A stretch of 64,000 bases of DNA from an uncultured Paracoccaceae bacterium (GTDB lineage: Bacteria > Pseudomonadota > Alphaproteobacteria > Rhodobacterales > Rhodobacteraceae), in the NCBI GenBank assembly GCA_958439195.1, contig OY288166.1, forward strand, positions 132,160 to 196,159, in the 5' to 3' direction. A model generated the notes under the pieces. That model worked only from the letters and a program-made list of their open reading frames with translations, was not told the DNA's origin and did no database searches. Shown in pieces: positions 16,286 to 25,316 of this stretch; the stretch's first letter is position 1; every line of letters starts with the position of its first letter. A program made the translations under genes and the position numbers.

Positions 16286-17953
16286 ATGCCCCACGATGGC
16301 CAATCCGTGACGCAGTCGCCCCTCCTCGCCGATCTCCTCCGCCTCACGGCCGAGGCGTTGCCAGAGGTGGAATCCACCTTCATCGCCGCCCGCGAAAACC
16401 TACGCGCCTTGGTCACCGTATCGGGCAAGGTTTCGGCCCCCGCGCTGGAAGAACACCAATACGCCGCCCACGCGCTGGCCTGGCTGGCCACCTACACCGA
16501 AAGCCTGCGCCAGATGCAGGCTTGGGCGCTCCGCCTTGATGCCGCAGGCACCTTCTCGGAAATGGAGGCGCTGCTGCTGCAAATCGCCTATGGCGAATAC
16601 CTCCAGCAGATCCAAGGCGGCATCCCCATGAGCCAGGGAGAGGTCGCGCGCTTGCAGGACCTCGGCCTCACCCCGGCCAAACCCGGCGCGGCGGCGGCTG
16701 CCCTCATGGCCCAGGGCAACACCGTCCCCGCCCGCACCCGCCTTGTGGAACTGATGCGCGACAATCACGGCCGCGCCACCTTTGGCACCACCGGCCTTGA
16801 TGAAGAACTGGAAATGATCCGCGATCAGTTCCGCCGCTTCTCAGATGACAAGGTCATTCCCCATGCCCAGGAATGGCACCTCCGGGACGAACTCATCCCG
16901 ATGGAAATCATTGATTCTCTTGCCGAAATGGGCGTTTTCGGCCTGACCATCCCCGAAGAATTCGGCGGCTTTGGCCTGTCCAAGGCCAGCATGGTCGTGG
17001 TGTCCGAAGAACTGTCACGCGGCTATATCGGCGTCGGCTCGCTTGGCACCCGCTCCGAAATCGCCGCCGAACTCATCCTCTGTGGCGGCACCCCGGAACA
17101 AAAGGCCAAATGGCTGCCGAAACTCGCCTCGGGTGAAATCCTCCCCACCGCCGTCTTTACCGAACCCAATACCGGGTCCGACCTTGGCGCCCTGCGCACC
17201 AAGGGCCGCAAGGATGGCGATGACTGGGTCATCAACGGCAACAAGACCTGGATCACCCATGCCGCCCGCACCCATGTGATGACGGTGCTGGCCCGCACCA
17301 TTGACGCCACCACCGATTATCGCGGCCTGTCGATGTTCCTGGCAGAAAAGACCCCCGGCACCGACGAAAAACCCTTTGTCGATCAAGGCCTTTCGGGAGG
17401 CGAGATCGAGGTGCTGGGTTATCGCGGCATGAAGGAATACACCGTCAACTTTGACGATTTCAAAGTGAAAGGTGAAAACCTGCTGGGTGGCGTCGAAGGC
17501 CAGGGCTTCAAGCAGTTGATGCAAACCTTCGAATCCGCCCGCATCCAGACCGCCGCCCGTGCCGTGGGCGTGGCGCAATCGGCGCTGGAGGTCGGCATGA
17601 AATATGCCGAAGACCGCAAGCAATTCGGCAAATCCCTGATTGAATTCCCCCGCGTGTCCGGCAAGCTGGCCATGATGGCGGTCGAAATCATGATCGCCCG
17701 CCAGCTCACCTATTTCTCCGCCTGGCAAAAGGATCACGACAAGCGCTGCGATCTTGAGGCGGGCATGGCCAAACTCCTCGGTGCCCGCGTGGCATGGGCC
17801 TCGGCTGACAACGCCCTGCAAATCCACGGCGGCAACGGCTTTGCACTGGAATACACAATCAGCCGCATCCTCTGCGACGCACGCATCCTGAACATCTTCG
17901 AAGGCGCCGCCGAAATTCAGGCCCAGGTCATCGCCCGCCGCCTTCTGGATTGA
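16286..17953 (+). CDS. mcd: (2S)-methylsuccinyl-CoA dehydrogenase (long-form acyl-CoA dehydrogenase)
   Basis: FAD enzyme oxidising (2S)-methylsuccinyl-CoA to mesaconyl-CoA in the ethylmalonyl-CoA pathway of acetate assimilation. The 555-residue product is far longer than ordinary acyl-CoA dehydrogenases (about 380-400): an extra N-terminal helical domain fills residues 1-170, and the dehydrogenase core begins near residue 174. That layout is characteristic of Rhodobacter Mcd. Core motifs are TEPNTGSDLGAL, WITHAA, the KQFGKSLIEF segment, HGGNGF and the catalytic-base position Glu539 in IFEGAAEIQ. I chose ATG 16286; an open frame reaches 16016 but crosses the dispersed repeat. Electrons would go to EtfBA. 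Confidence 0.88.
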   Translation: MPHDGQSVTQSPLLADLLRLTAEALPEVESTFIAARENLRALVTVSGKVSAPALEEHQYAAHALAWLATYTESLRQMQAWALRLDAAGTFSEMEALLLQIAYGEYLQQIQGGIPMSQGEVARLQDLGLTPAKPGAAAAALMAQGNTVPARTRLVELMRDNHGRATFGTTGLDEELEMIRDQFRRFSDDKVIPHAQEWHLRDELIPMEIIDSLAEMGVFGLTIPEEFGGFGLSKASMVVVSEELSRGYIGVGSLGTRSEIAAELILCGGTPEQKAKWLPKLASGEILPTAVFTEPNTGSDLGALRTKGRKDGDDWVINGNKTWITHAARTHVMTVLARTIDATTDYRGLSMFLAEKTPGTDEKPFVDQGLSGGEIEVLGYRGMKEYTVNFDDFKVKGENLLGGVEGQGFKQLMQTFESARIQTAARAVGVAQSALEVGMKYAEDRKQFGKSLIEFPRVSGKLAMMAVEIMIARQLTYFSAWQKDHDKRCDLEAGMAKLLGARVAWASADNALQIHGGNGFALEYTISRILCDARILNIFEGAAEIQAQVIARRLLD

Positions 17954-17982
17954 TCAACACATCCCCGTCAGGGTGAAACAGC

Positions 17983-18017
17983 AAAGGCGCGGTCCGTGGC
18001 AACGGCCCGCGCCTTTT
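17983..18017 (+). terminator. Rho-independent terminator of mcd
   Basis: AAAGGCGCGG ... CCGCGCCTTTT, a perfect GC-rich stem with an internal small helix in the loop and a T-run, starting 30 bases after the mcd stop. Confidence 0.88.
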
Positions 18018-18075
18018 GCATTTTCAGCCGAAACACGGTTAACAAACCCTTAACCCACGATACCAACACGGCATT

Positions 18076-18088
18076 TTCTGCCGCAGAA
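18076..18088. repeat. Small inverted repeat before the MFS stop
   Basis: TTCTGC-C-GCAGAA, six perfect pairs, 11 bases beyond the stop of the minus-strand MFS gene. No T-run; a terminator role is only a guess. Confidence 0.3.
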
Positions 18089-18099
18089 TCCGCGCCCCG

Positions 18100-19335
18100 T
18101 CACTCCCCCGGCACAGGCCGCCCATGCGAAGGCCGCAACGTCCCCAACCGCGGATGCAACCGCCCCGCGATGGTGAACGCCCCCAACATCCCAGCCCCCG
18201 TCACCGCAAAGAACGCCGCCAACGGCGCCCCGAACGGCACCAGCACGATCCACGCCGCCGCCGGTGTCAGGATACCGCTCACATCCCGGAAGCTGCTGTA
18301 AACAGCCGACATTTCCGTCCGCTCCGACGGCTTCACCGCCATCAGGAACGGCAGCCCGCCCACCACATCCAGCAGCACCAAAAAGATCGACGCCCCCATC
18401 ATCGCCATCACCGCTACCCAAGGCAGCGGCGATAACATCGCGCTGGCCACAAAACACATCCCGCACAGCCCAAAGGCCACGCGCACCGTCCGCCGCACCG
18501 ATGTGCGCCGCGCATAGCGCAGCATCAAGGGCGCGATGAACAGCAGCGCATTCGAAATCGAAAGCGCGACACCGCCCACCTTGTCGCCCAACCCCGCTTC
18601 GATGCAAAAGATCGGCAGGTAAACCACATAGACCCACCACCCACAGGACCGCATCACCGCGAACATCCACCCGGCAATCAACCGGGGCTGGCGAAAGAAC
18701 CGCCCCAGATAGGCCAAGGGGTTCAGCGCAGGGCCCTTCGCCCGCGCGATCTGCTTGCCGTTCCCCAACCGCAGGATCCAGAACACCACCAGCAGCACAA
18801 CCGCGAATGTCCCGGCCAGCAGGAACGGCGCAGGCCCCCACCAGTCATGCAGCGTCACCCCCAGCATCGGCCCGATGGCCCAAGGCCCGGCAGCATAAAC
18901 CATCTGGGTGGACTGGCTTCGCCCAAGGTTGGTGCGGTCAATGTAATCAAGCACATAGGCGTTAAAGCAAACGAATGTCGTCGCCGTCGCCGCGGCCAGA
19001 CACATCAACGCCAGCGGCACTGTGACAGGCGTTCCAATCACCGCCAGCGTCATGCCCACCAGATACATCAGGCAACCCGACGTATACATCCAGCGGCGGG
19101 GCAGGTGCCGGGTGAACCACGGCACCATCAACCCCCAGACCAGCGCCACGATCCCCGCCCAGAAATAGGCGCTCGACGTGGCCTCGGCGCTGCCCAGCGA
19201 TGCATAAACCGTCAACGGCATGGCGGAAATCAGCGTGCCGCGCACGCTGGCCTCGATCCCGGCCAGCAAGGCAAAGTTCTGCACGCGCGGGGTCGGGCTA
19301 TGCCGCAGGAAAAGGGGAAGGTATCGAGTGGCCAT
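18100..19335 (-). CDS. MFS transporter
   Basis: Membrane carrier of 411 residues with 12 hydrophobic segments in two halves, separated by a cytoplasmic stretch (about residues 195-215, GNGKQIARAKGPALNP). The loop 2-3 region reads WFTRHLPRRWMYTSG, a loose form of the MFS A-motif. The substrate is not evident; it may be a drug or metabolite exporter. The start at 19335 has no ribosome site; instead a perfect 12-base palindrome lies 7 bases upstream. The Slt gene upstream is on the same strand but 86 bases away. Confidence 0.8.
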   Translation of the reverse strand: MATRYLPLFLRHSPTPRVQNFALLAGIEASVRGTLISAMPLTVYASLGSAEATSSAYFWAGIVALVWGLMVPWFTRHLPRRWMYTSGCLMYLVGMTLAVIGTPVTVPLALMCLAAATATTFVCFNAYVLDYIDRTNLGRSQSTQMVYAAGPWAIGPMLGVTLHDWWGPAPFLLAGTFAVVLLVVFWILRLGNGKQIARAKGPALNPLAYLGRFFRQPRLIAGWMFAVMRSCGWWVYVVYLPIFCIEAGLGDKVGGVALSISNALLFIAPLMLRYARRTSVRRTVRVAFGLCGMCFVASAMLSPLPWVAVMAMMGASIFLVLLDVVGGLPFLMAVKPSERTEMSAVYSSFRDVSGILTPAAAWIVLVPFGAPLAAFFAVTGAGMLGAFTIAGRLHPRLGTLRPSHGRPVPGE

Positions 19336-19342
19336 GATTTGT

Positions 19343-19354
19343 CACAAATTTGTG
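19343..19354. promoter_or_regulatory. Palindromic operator candidate overlapping the MFS translation start region
   Basis: CACAAATTTGTG is a perfect 12-base palindrome, within the larger near-dyad TTGTCACAAATTTGTGCAA, ending 7 bases before the MFS start codon on the minus strand. It takes the place of a ribosome site. A repressor bound here would block transcription or initiation, so the carrier may be induced by a ligand of an unlinked regulator. Confidence 0.5.
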
Positions 19355-19421
19355 CAATCAGCGCACCGCCACCCCCCCGCCGTCTGCATCATGCGCGACA
19401 AAGGGGGTCGGGAACGAACCC

Positions 19422-21377
19422 TTAGCCCCGCAACTCCCCTGTCACATCCACTGGCCCGACCGACCCGCGCAAGATCGCACGATAGATGACCAGGCTTTCC
19501 GTCACCCGCATCACATAGGTCCGTGTCTCGGTAAAGGGGATCATCTCCACCCAATCCACCACATCCACATTCGGATCACGCGGGTCGCCGAACAGGCCGA
19601 TCCACCGCTTTGGACGCCCTGGCCCGGCATTGTATCCCGATGCGATCAATGCCACCGAAGGCCCGAATTGTTCAACAAGTTGCGCCAGATAGCCGGTTCC
19701 GATCCGCACATTATACCCCGGCTCGTTCAGCTTGCCCGCGTCAAAGGTCAGCCCCACCCGTGGTGCCACCAGCTTGGCAGTCGATGGCAACACCTGCATC
19801 AACCCCCGCGCATCCGCCGCCGACCGCGCCGCCGGGTCAAACTCTGACTCGCGCCGCGAAATGGCCAGGGCCAGCGCCCGGCTTACCGGCAAATCGGCCC
19901 CCGGCACAAAGGATGGCACCGGATAATAGGCGCGCGGCAGGATCAAGCCCTTTTCCGCCGCCTGCTTTGCCACCACCAATGCGATATGCGGCTCGTCCAT
20001 CTGCAAGGCCAGATCGGACAACTGGTCCAACTCTGCCCCGCTCAGGCTTTCGCCCAGATGCAGGAAGAACCGCTTGGCCTGCGCCCGCTGCCCGGCACGT
20101 GACAACAGCATCGCCGCCTCCAGCACGGATGACTTCGCAAAGCCCGCCCCCCGCCAATCCGCAGGCCGCGCATCGTTCAACAACGAAGGGTCCAGCGATT
20201 GGCCCAGCGCCTCGGCCGCCAATAACCCGTAATAGGCACTCTGGTGCTGTGCCGCCTGCTGCAATTCGGCCGTGCCACCCGCCTGATCCCCTGCCGCCAA
20301 CAGCGCCCGCCCGGCCCAGTAATGCGCCCGGCTCACCGAAATGGGCGTGGCCACGCCTTCGCGCAGATTGCGGAAATGGGTCAGCGCCGTGGTGGCATCG
20401 CCGAGTTTCCGCAGCGCGATGAACCCTGCCAGAAACTCCAGATCGGCATAATCCCCGCCACTGGTGGTGAAATGATTGGCCGCCACACGATAGGCCGCCT
20501 GCGCCTTGCCCGCCCGCAACAAAGACCGCGCCAACGCCGCCCGCCGGTCAGCCCAGGCATCCGGATCACCTAGCGCCGCAGCACTTTTTGATTGCGCGAT
20601 CACCAGTTCCGCCGCCTCATCATCGCGGTCACGGCGGAACCGCCAATCGAACCGTTCATAGACCAGCCCGGGATCGGCCTGCAAATCCGCTGGCACACGC
20701 TCGATCAGTGCATTCACCCCATCGGAATCCGCGCGCAGCGCCATCCGCGCCTGTGCCAGCGCCTGCCACCCCGGCCCAACACGCGGCAGCATCCGCTTGG
20801 CCTCGGCCGCCCGGTTCTGCCACAACAGCCGGTCCAGTCGCACCTCATGCGCCAGCTTCAATGCGTCGCTATACATCCCCAGGATGGCCTGCTCTTCCGC
20901 AGCCGAAAACGCCAACTCCGTCCAGGCGCGAAACGCCTCGGCCTCGGCCTCCGCTGCACGCCCCTGCGCCCGCAGCGCCGCTATCAGGGCCAGCGACCCC
21001 TCTGCCGTTTCGGGCGCACGCCCGCCGAAATAGGCCACCACCCGGCCCGGATCGGTGGACCGCGCAACCGCCTCCTCGCCTTTTTCCTTCAGCAGCGCCA
21101 TGCCCGGCCAATCCGCCCGGCGCGCAATGAAATCCTCGTAATCCCCCAGCCGCCCGTCCCCGGCGCGCAACCGCTGCCAGGTGATGATGTCGGCACCGAC
21201 CTGCCCGGCAGCCTGCGCCGCAGCACTTGCCCCGGCCCAATCCCCGGCCGATGCCCGGTCCAGCGCCGCACGCAGCGCGCTTGCGCCATCGGCCAGCGCC
21301 GCCGTGCTGCCCATCATCAGAAATGCCGAAATAAGCCACCCAAGGCGGCGCGCGCTTGCCATCATCTGCCCGATCAT
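19422..21377 (-). CDS. slt: Soluble lytic murein transglycosylase (Slt70-like)
   Basis: Periplasmic enzyme cleaving the MurNAc-GlcNAc bond of peptidoglycan. The 651-residue product has a signal peptide (about residues 1-30, ending near ALADGA), a long alpha-helical superhelix of TPR-like repeats (about 35-480), and a C-terminal SLT domain with the catalytic glutamate Glu510 in SRRESEFD, then ARGLMQVLPSTA and ASGYNAGPGRPKRW. ATG 21377 or the Met at 21365 are both reasonable; a frame to 21437 adds no signal-like sequence. Together with PBP1A and the MltB-like enzyme it serves wall turnover. Confidence 0.9.
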   Translation of the reverse strand: MIGQMMASARRLGWLISAFLMMGSTAALADGASALRAALDRASAGDWAGASAAAQAAGQVGADIITWQRLRAGDGRLGDYEDFIARRADWPGMALLKEKGEEAVARSTDPGRVVAYFGGRAPETAEGSLALIAALRAQGRAAEAEAEAFRAWTELAFSAAEEQAILGMYSDALKLAHEVRLDRLLWQNRAAEAKRMLPRVGPGWQALAQARMALRADSDGVNALIERVPADLQADPGLVYERFDWRFRRDRDDEAAELVIAQSKSAAALGDPDAWADRRAALARSLLRAGKAQAAYRVAANHFTTSGGDYADLEFLAGFIALRKLGDATTALTHFRNLREGVATPISVSRAHYWAGRALLAAGDQAGGTAELQQAAQHQSAYYGLLAAEALGQSLDPSLLNDARPADWRGAGFAKSSVLEAAMLLSRAGQRAQAKRFFLHLGESLSGAELDQLSDLALQMDEPHIALVVAKQAAEKGLILPRAYYPVPSFVPGADLPVSRALALAISRRESEFDPAARSAADARGLMQVLPSTAKLVAPRVGLTFDAGKLNEPGYNVRIGTGYLAQLVEQFGPSVALIASGYNAGPGRPKRWIGLFGDPRDPNVDVVDWVEMIPFTETRTYVMRVTESLVIYRAILRGSVGPVDVTGELRG

Positions 21378-21558
21378 CGTTGTTGACTGCTCGTGATCCT
21401 TACGTCGGAGTCTGCCGCACAAGGGCCAAGGTCGCAACCCACAACCACGTCAACCCCGGCCCCGCTTGGCAAGGCTTTGCCACCCCGCTAGGAAGGGCGC
21501 GGTTGACACGGGCGACTCAGGCCGCAAGACCGACGCCAAAACACAGGAGATGCGTGCC

Positions 21559-22431
21559 ATGATCAAAGGGTCCATTCCCGCCCTGGTAACGCCGTTCAAG
21601 AACGGCGCTGTCGATCTGGATACGCTTAAGAAACTTGTCGACTGGCAGATCGACCAAGGTTCCACCGGCCTTGTCCCCGTCGGCACCACCGGCGAAAGCC
21701 CCACCCTGTCACATGAGGAACACGAGGCCGTGGTCGAGGCGGTGGTGAAATTCGCCGCAGGCCGCGCGCCCGTTATTGCCGGTGCCGGGTCTAACAACAC
21801 CGTCGAAGGCATCCGCCTGATCCAGCATGCCGAACGTGTGGGGGCAGATGCGGCGCTGGTGGTGACGCCCTATTACAACAAGCCCACACAAGCGGGCCTG
21901 ATCGCCCATTACACGGCGCTGCACGATTGCTGCACGCTGCCGATCATCATCTACAACATCCCCGGCCGGTCGGTGGTGGACATGCAGCCCGAAACCATGG
22001 GCCAGCTTGCAAAACTTCCCCGCATTGTCGGCGTCAAGGACGCGACGGGAAAGATCGAACGCGTGTCGATGCAACGCGCCTCGTGCGGGCCGGATTTCAT
22101 CCAGCTTTCGGGTGAGGATGCCACCGCCCTCGGCTTCAATGCGCATGGCGGAACGGGCTGCATCTCTGTCACTGCCAATGTCGCCCCCAAACTCTGTGCC
22201 GAATTTCAGGCGGCAACGCTGGCGGGCGACTATCGCAAGGCGCTGGAATACCAGGATCGTCTGATGCCCCTGCACGAGGCGATCTTCATCGAGCCCGGCC
22301 TTGCGGGGGCGAAATACGGTCTTTCTCTGCTTGGTATGTGCAGCGAAGAGGTCCGGCTTCCCCTTGTGGGCCTGACGGATGGCACCAAGGCGCGTATCCG
22401 GGCGGCGATGGAACACGCAGGCATCCTGTGA
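21559..22431 (+). CDS. dapA: 4-hydroxy-tetrahydrodipicolinate synthase
   Basis: Condenses pyruvate with aspartate semialdehyde, the first committed step to lysine and diaminopimelate. The 290-residue product has GTTGESPTLSHEEH (substrate loop), the catalytic Tyr132 in IIYNIPGRS and the Schiff-base Lys160 in GVKDATG, all expected. I chose ATG 21559 because AGGAG at 21545-21549 is 9 bases upstream; the ATG at 21550 would sit on top of it. Its stop overlaps the start of the DMT carrier. DapD and DapE are encoded 22-25 kb away. Confidence 0.96.
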   Translation: MIKGSIPALVTPFKNGAVDLDTLKKLVDWQIDQGSTGLVPVGTTGESPTLSHEEHEAVVEAVVKFAAGRAPVIAGAGSNNTVEGIRLIQHAERVGADAALVVTPYYNKPTQAGLIAHYTALHDCCTLPIIIYNIPGRSVVDMQPETMGQLAKLPRIVGVKDATGKIERVSMQRASCGPDFIQLSGEDATALGFNAHGGTGCISVTANVAPKLCAEFQAATLAGDYRKALEYQDRLMPLHEAIFIEPGLAGAKYGLSLLGMCSEEVRLPLVGLTDGTKARIRAAMEHAGIL

Positions 22432-23312
22432 CGGCGACCAATCCGCGCAACAACCTGCGCGGGGCGCTTTGGATGGTGGCAGCAATGGCGGGTTTCGCCA
22501 TCGAAGACATGTTCCTCAAGGCCGTCACCCGCAATATTCCGGTTGGTCAGGCGTTATTGACCTTTGGCCTGATCGGAACGTTGTTCTTTTCCGTGCTGGC
22601 CCGGACCAAGGGCGAACCGATCCTGCATCCGGCAATGCTGTCGCGCGCCCTTGTCCTTCGGTCAGGGTTCGAGGTGATGGGACGGCTGTTCTATTCCCTC
22701 GCCATTGCCCTGACGCCGCTGTCGACGGCCTCGGCCATCCTGCAAGCCACGCCCCTTGTCGTGGTTGCAGGTGCCGCCCTGCTGTTTGGTGAAACGGTCG
22801 GCTGGCGGCGCTGGACGGCCATTCTCGTGGGCTTTGCCGGTGTGCTGATCATCCTGCGGCCGGGGCTGGACGGCTTTACCCCCGTGTCGCTGATCACTGT
22901 GCTGGGCCTCGTCGGCTTTGCAGGGCGCGATCTTGCCACCCGTGCGGCACCCCTGACCCTATCCAACCGTCAGCTTGGCATCATCGGAATGGCCATGCTC
23001 GCGCTCGCCGGGGCGGCGATCCTTGGCTATACGGGCGGTGCGAAAATCCCGGATGGCCCTACACTTGCCCTTCTGGCGGGGATGACCAGTTTTGGCATCT
23101 TTGGCTACAACGCCCTGACAATCGCCATGCGCACAGGCGAAGTCGCGGCCGTCACCCCGTTCCGCTATACCCGCCTTGTGTTTGCCATGCTTCTGGGCAT
23201 CCTTGTGTTCAACGAAAACCCAGACGCCTTGACGCTGATCGGCTCTGCCCTTGTCGTCGGCTCTGGCCTTTATACCCTTGCCCGCAGCCGCGCCCGCAGG
23301 CAAACCACCTGA
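22428..23312 (+). CDS. DMT-superfamily (EamA) permease
   Basis: Ten hydrophobic segments over 294 residues in two EamA repeats (about 10-140 and 150-285), typical of drug/metabolite transporters. It starts with GTG at 22428, overlapping the dapA stop by four bases (GTGA), so it is translationally coupled to dapA. This may hint at amino-acid or diaminopimelate-related export, but the substrate is not determinable. A later ATG (22474) is possible but would cut into the first helix. Confidence 0.85.
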   Translation: MTATNPRNNLRGALWMVAAMAGFAIEDMFLKAVTRNIPVGQALLTFGLIGTLFFSVLARTKGEPILHPAMLSRALVLRSGFEVMGRLFYSLAIALTPLSTASAILQATPLVVVAGAALLFGETVGWRRWTAILVGFAGVLIILRPGLDGFTPVSLITVLGLVGFAGRDLATRAAPLTLSNRQLGIIGMAMLALAGAAILGYTGGAKIPDGPTLALLAGMTSFGIFGYNALTIAMRTGEVAAVTPFRYTRLVFAMLLGILVFNENPDALTLIGSALVVGSGLYTLARSRARRQTT

Positions 23313-23360
23313 CGGCCCCTTCTGGACAGTGCGGGTTGCATCGCCTATCTCCGTCCGATC

Positions 23361-23840
23361 ATGATCACCAAGTCCGATCCCAATTCCAAGCTGATCGCTG
23401 AAAACCGCCGTGCGCGTTTCGATTACCATATCGAAAGCGACCTGGAGGCCGGCATCATGCTGTTGGGGTCCGAGGTGAAAAGCCTGCGCCAGGGCGGATC
23501 GAACATCGCCGAAAGCTATGCCTCGGTCGAAGGTGGCGAGTTGTGGCTGATCAACGGCTATATCGCCCCTTACCTTCAGGCCAAGACCTGGGGGCATGAG
23601 GAACGCCGTCGCCGCAAGCTGTTGGTCAGCAAGAAAGAATTGTCGCGCCTTTGGAACGCGACCGCGCGCGAAGGCATGACCATCGTGCCGATCAAGATGT
23701 ATTTCAACGATCGCGGCATGGTGAAGCTGAAGCTGGGCATCGCCAAGGGCAAGAAGCTGTCAGACAAGCGCGAAACCAGCGCCAAGCGGGATTGGGACCG
23801 TGAAAAGGCCCGCCTGTTGAAAATGTCCAAGCGCGACTGA
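23361..23840 (+). CDS. smpB: SsrA-binding protein SmpB
   Basis: Partner of tmRNA in rescue of stalled ribosomes. The 159-residue product has the family landmarks ENRRARFDYHIE near the start, GSEVKSLRQG, ESYASVEGGELWLING, and a basic C-terminal tail with KKLSDKRETSAKRDWDREKARLLK that enters the ribosomal decoding centre. Length and start are normal. The tmRNA gene (ssrA) is not in this window. It stands alone after the DMT carrier. Confidence 0.97.
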   Translation: MITKSDPNSKLIAENRRARFDYHIESDLEAGIMLLGSEVKSLRQGGSNIAESYASVEGGELWLINGYIAPYLQAKTWGHEERRRRKLLVSKKELSRLWNATAREGMTIVPIKMYFNDRGMVKLKLGIAKGKKLSDKRETSAKRDWDREKARLLKMSKRD

Positions 23841-23897
23841 CCGCTCACTTGCGGTTAGGTTGAGGCCGATGCCCCGCTACAACCCAAAATTATTGCT

Positions 23898-23911
23898 AAA
23901 ATTGCAATTTT
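23898..23911. repeat. AT-rich palindrome between smpB and the Gly-rich gene
   Basis: AAAATTGCAATTTT is a perfect 14-base palindrome in an otherwise GC-rich gap, about 100 bases before the Gly-rich small gene. It could be an operator or part of an AT-rich promoter. Confidence 0.35.
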
Positions 23912-24008
23912 CGGACATGTTACCTTATCCGATCTGCACCACTGATGGCGCAGACGGTCAGAACCGGGGCAAACCCGGCCGGGAACCGAACGCTTTGGAG
24001 GGTATGGT

Positions 24009-24296
24009 ATGGAACTCATTATCCAGTTGCTGGCAGGTGCTGTTGGCGGCACAGCGGCAGGGAAAGTCTTGCAACAATACAGTCTTGGCACGGCAGGCAA
24101 TGCCATCGCCGGGATCGTAGGCGGTGGCATTGGTGGCCAGATCCTTGGGATGCTGGGCGCGGGCGGTGCGGCGGGGGCCGCGGGTGGCATGGATATTGGC
24201 GCCATCGTCTCGCAGCTTGCCGGGGGTGGGGTTGGTGGCGCCGTGCTGATGGTGATCGTGGGCGTCATCAAGCAGATGGTCGCCAAAAAGGCCTGA
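24009..24296 (+). CDS. Gly/Ala-rich small membrane-associated protein
   Basis: Ninety-five residues, about a third of them glycine, with many GxxxG-type spacings (GGGIGGQILGMLGAGGAAGAA region) and two hydrophobic stretches at about 28-60 and 70-90. A good ribosome site GGAGGG lies about 7 bases before ATG 24009. GxxxG patterns favour helix packing in membranes, and similar glycine-zipper proteins associate with the cell envelope. I recognise no family and propose no function. It stands alone between smpB and the sulfurtransferase gene. Codon use is in keeping with the surroundings. Confidence 0.6.
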   Translation: MELIIQLLAGAVGGTAAGKVLQQYSLGTAGNAIAGIVGGGIGGQILGMLGAGGAAGAAGGMDIGAIVSQLAGGGVGGAVLMVIVGVIKQMVAKKA

Positions 24297-24443
24297 TGAT
24301 CGACCCGAACGAATACGGTGGCGCGGCCCAGGCCGCGCCACGACCATATTTGCGAACCTTTAAAAACAAGGCCATTTTGCCTTGCTCCCTTGCGTGAGAC
24401 CTGCCACCCGATTAAGTGGCACCAACGCCAAAGGGAGGCCCAG

Positions 24444-25313
24444 ATGACCCCGACCAACGATCCCAGAACGCTCGTCTCGACCGACTGGCTGGCCGCCCAT
24501 CTGAAGGATCCCGATCTGCGCGTCCTCGATGCTTCGTGGTACATGCCCGATGCTGGCCGTGATGCGCGCGCGGAATACGCCGCCGCCCACATCCCCGGTG
24601 CGCGTTTCTTTGACATCGACGAAATCTCTGACCAGCGGTCATCCCTGCCCCACATGGCCCCGTCCACCGAAAAATTCATGTCGCGCATGCGGGCGATGGG
24701 TGTGGGCGATGGCCATCAGGTCGTCGTCTATGATGGCAGCGGGCTGTTTTCCGCAGCCCGCGTCTGGTGGACCTTTCGCCTGATGGGCAAGATGGATGTC
24801 GCGGTGCTGGATGGCGGCTTTCCCAAATGGCGGGCAGAGGGGCACGAAGTTGAAGACCTGCCCCCCGTTGTCAAAGACCGCCACATGACCGTTTCTCGCC
24901 AGAACCAGTTGGTCAAGGACGTCACGCAGGTCGCCCATGCCTCCAAACTGCGCGAGGCGGAAATCATTGATGCCCGCTCTGCCCCCCGCTTCAAGGGCGA
25001 GGTTGCGGAACCCCGGCCCGGCCTGCGGTCAGGCCATATACCGGGATCATACAATGTGCCCTTCGGCACCCTTCTGGCAGCAGATGGCACGATGAAGCCC
25101 GTGGCAGAACTGCGCGCGACGTTCGAGGCCGCCGGCGTTGACCTGTCCAAACCCGCAATAACCTCGTGCGGATCCGGCATTACCGCCGCGGTGTTGTCGC
25201 TGGCGCTGGAGCGGATCGGCCACCGCAATCATGCACTTTATGATGGGTCTTGGGCCGAATGGGGCATGTATGACGATCTGCCCGTGCAAACCGGACCGAG
25301 CGAAAAGGGATAA
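24444..25313 (+). CDS. sseA: 3-mercaptopyruvate sulfurtransferase
   Basis: Two-domain rhodanese transferring sulfur from 3-mercaptopyruvate. In 289 residues there are two rhodanese folds; the inactive N-terminal one contains DGSGLFSAARVWWTF and the active C-terminal one carries Cys242 in the loop CGSGITA, the mercaptopyruvate type (CG[ST]GVT) rather than the thiosulfate type (CRxGx[RT]). GGGAGG precedes ATG 24444 by about 6 bases. Its stop is 3 bases before the aminotransferase start; the two probably act together, since transamination of cysteine gives mercaptopyruvate. Confidence 0.92.
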   Translation: MTPTNDPRTLVSTDWLAAHLKDPDLRVLDASWYMPDAGRDARAEYAAAHIPGARFFDIDEISDQRSSLPHMAPSTEKFMSRMRAMGVGDGHQVVVYDGSGLFSAARVWWTFRLMGKMDVAVLDGGFPKWRAEGHEVEDLPPVVKDRHMTVSRQNQLVKDVTQVAHASKLREAEIIDARSAPRFKGEVAEPRPGLRSGHIPGSYNVPFGTLLAADGTMKPVAELRATFEAAGVDLSKPAITSCGSGITAAVLSLALERIGHRNHALYDGSWAEWGMYDDLPVQTGPSEKG

Positions 25314-25316
25314 GAC

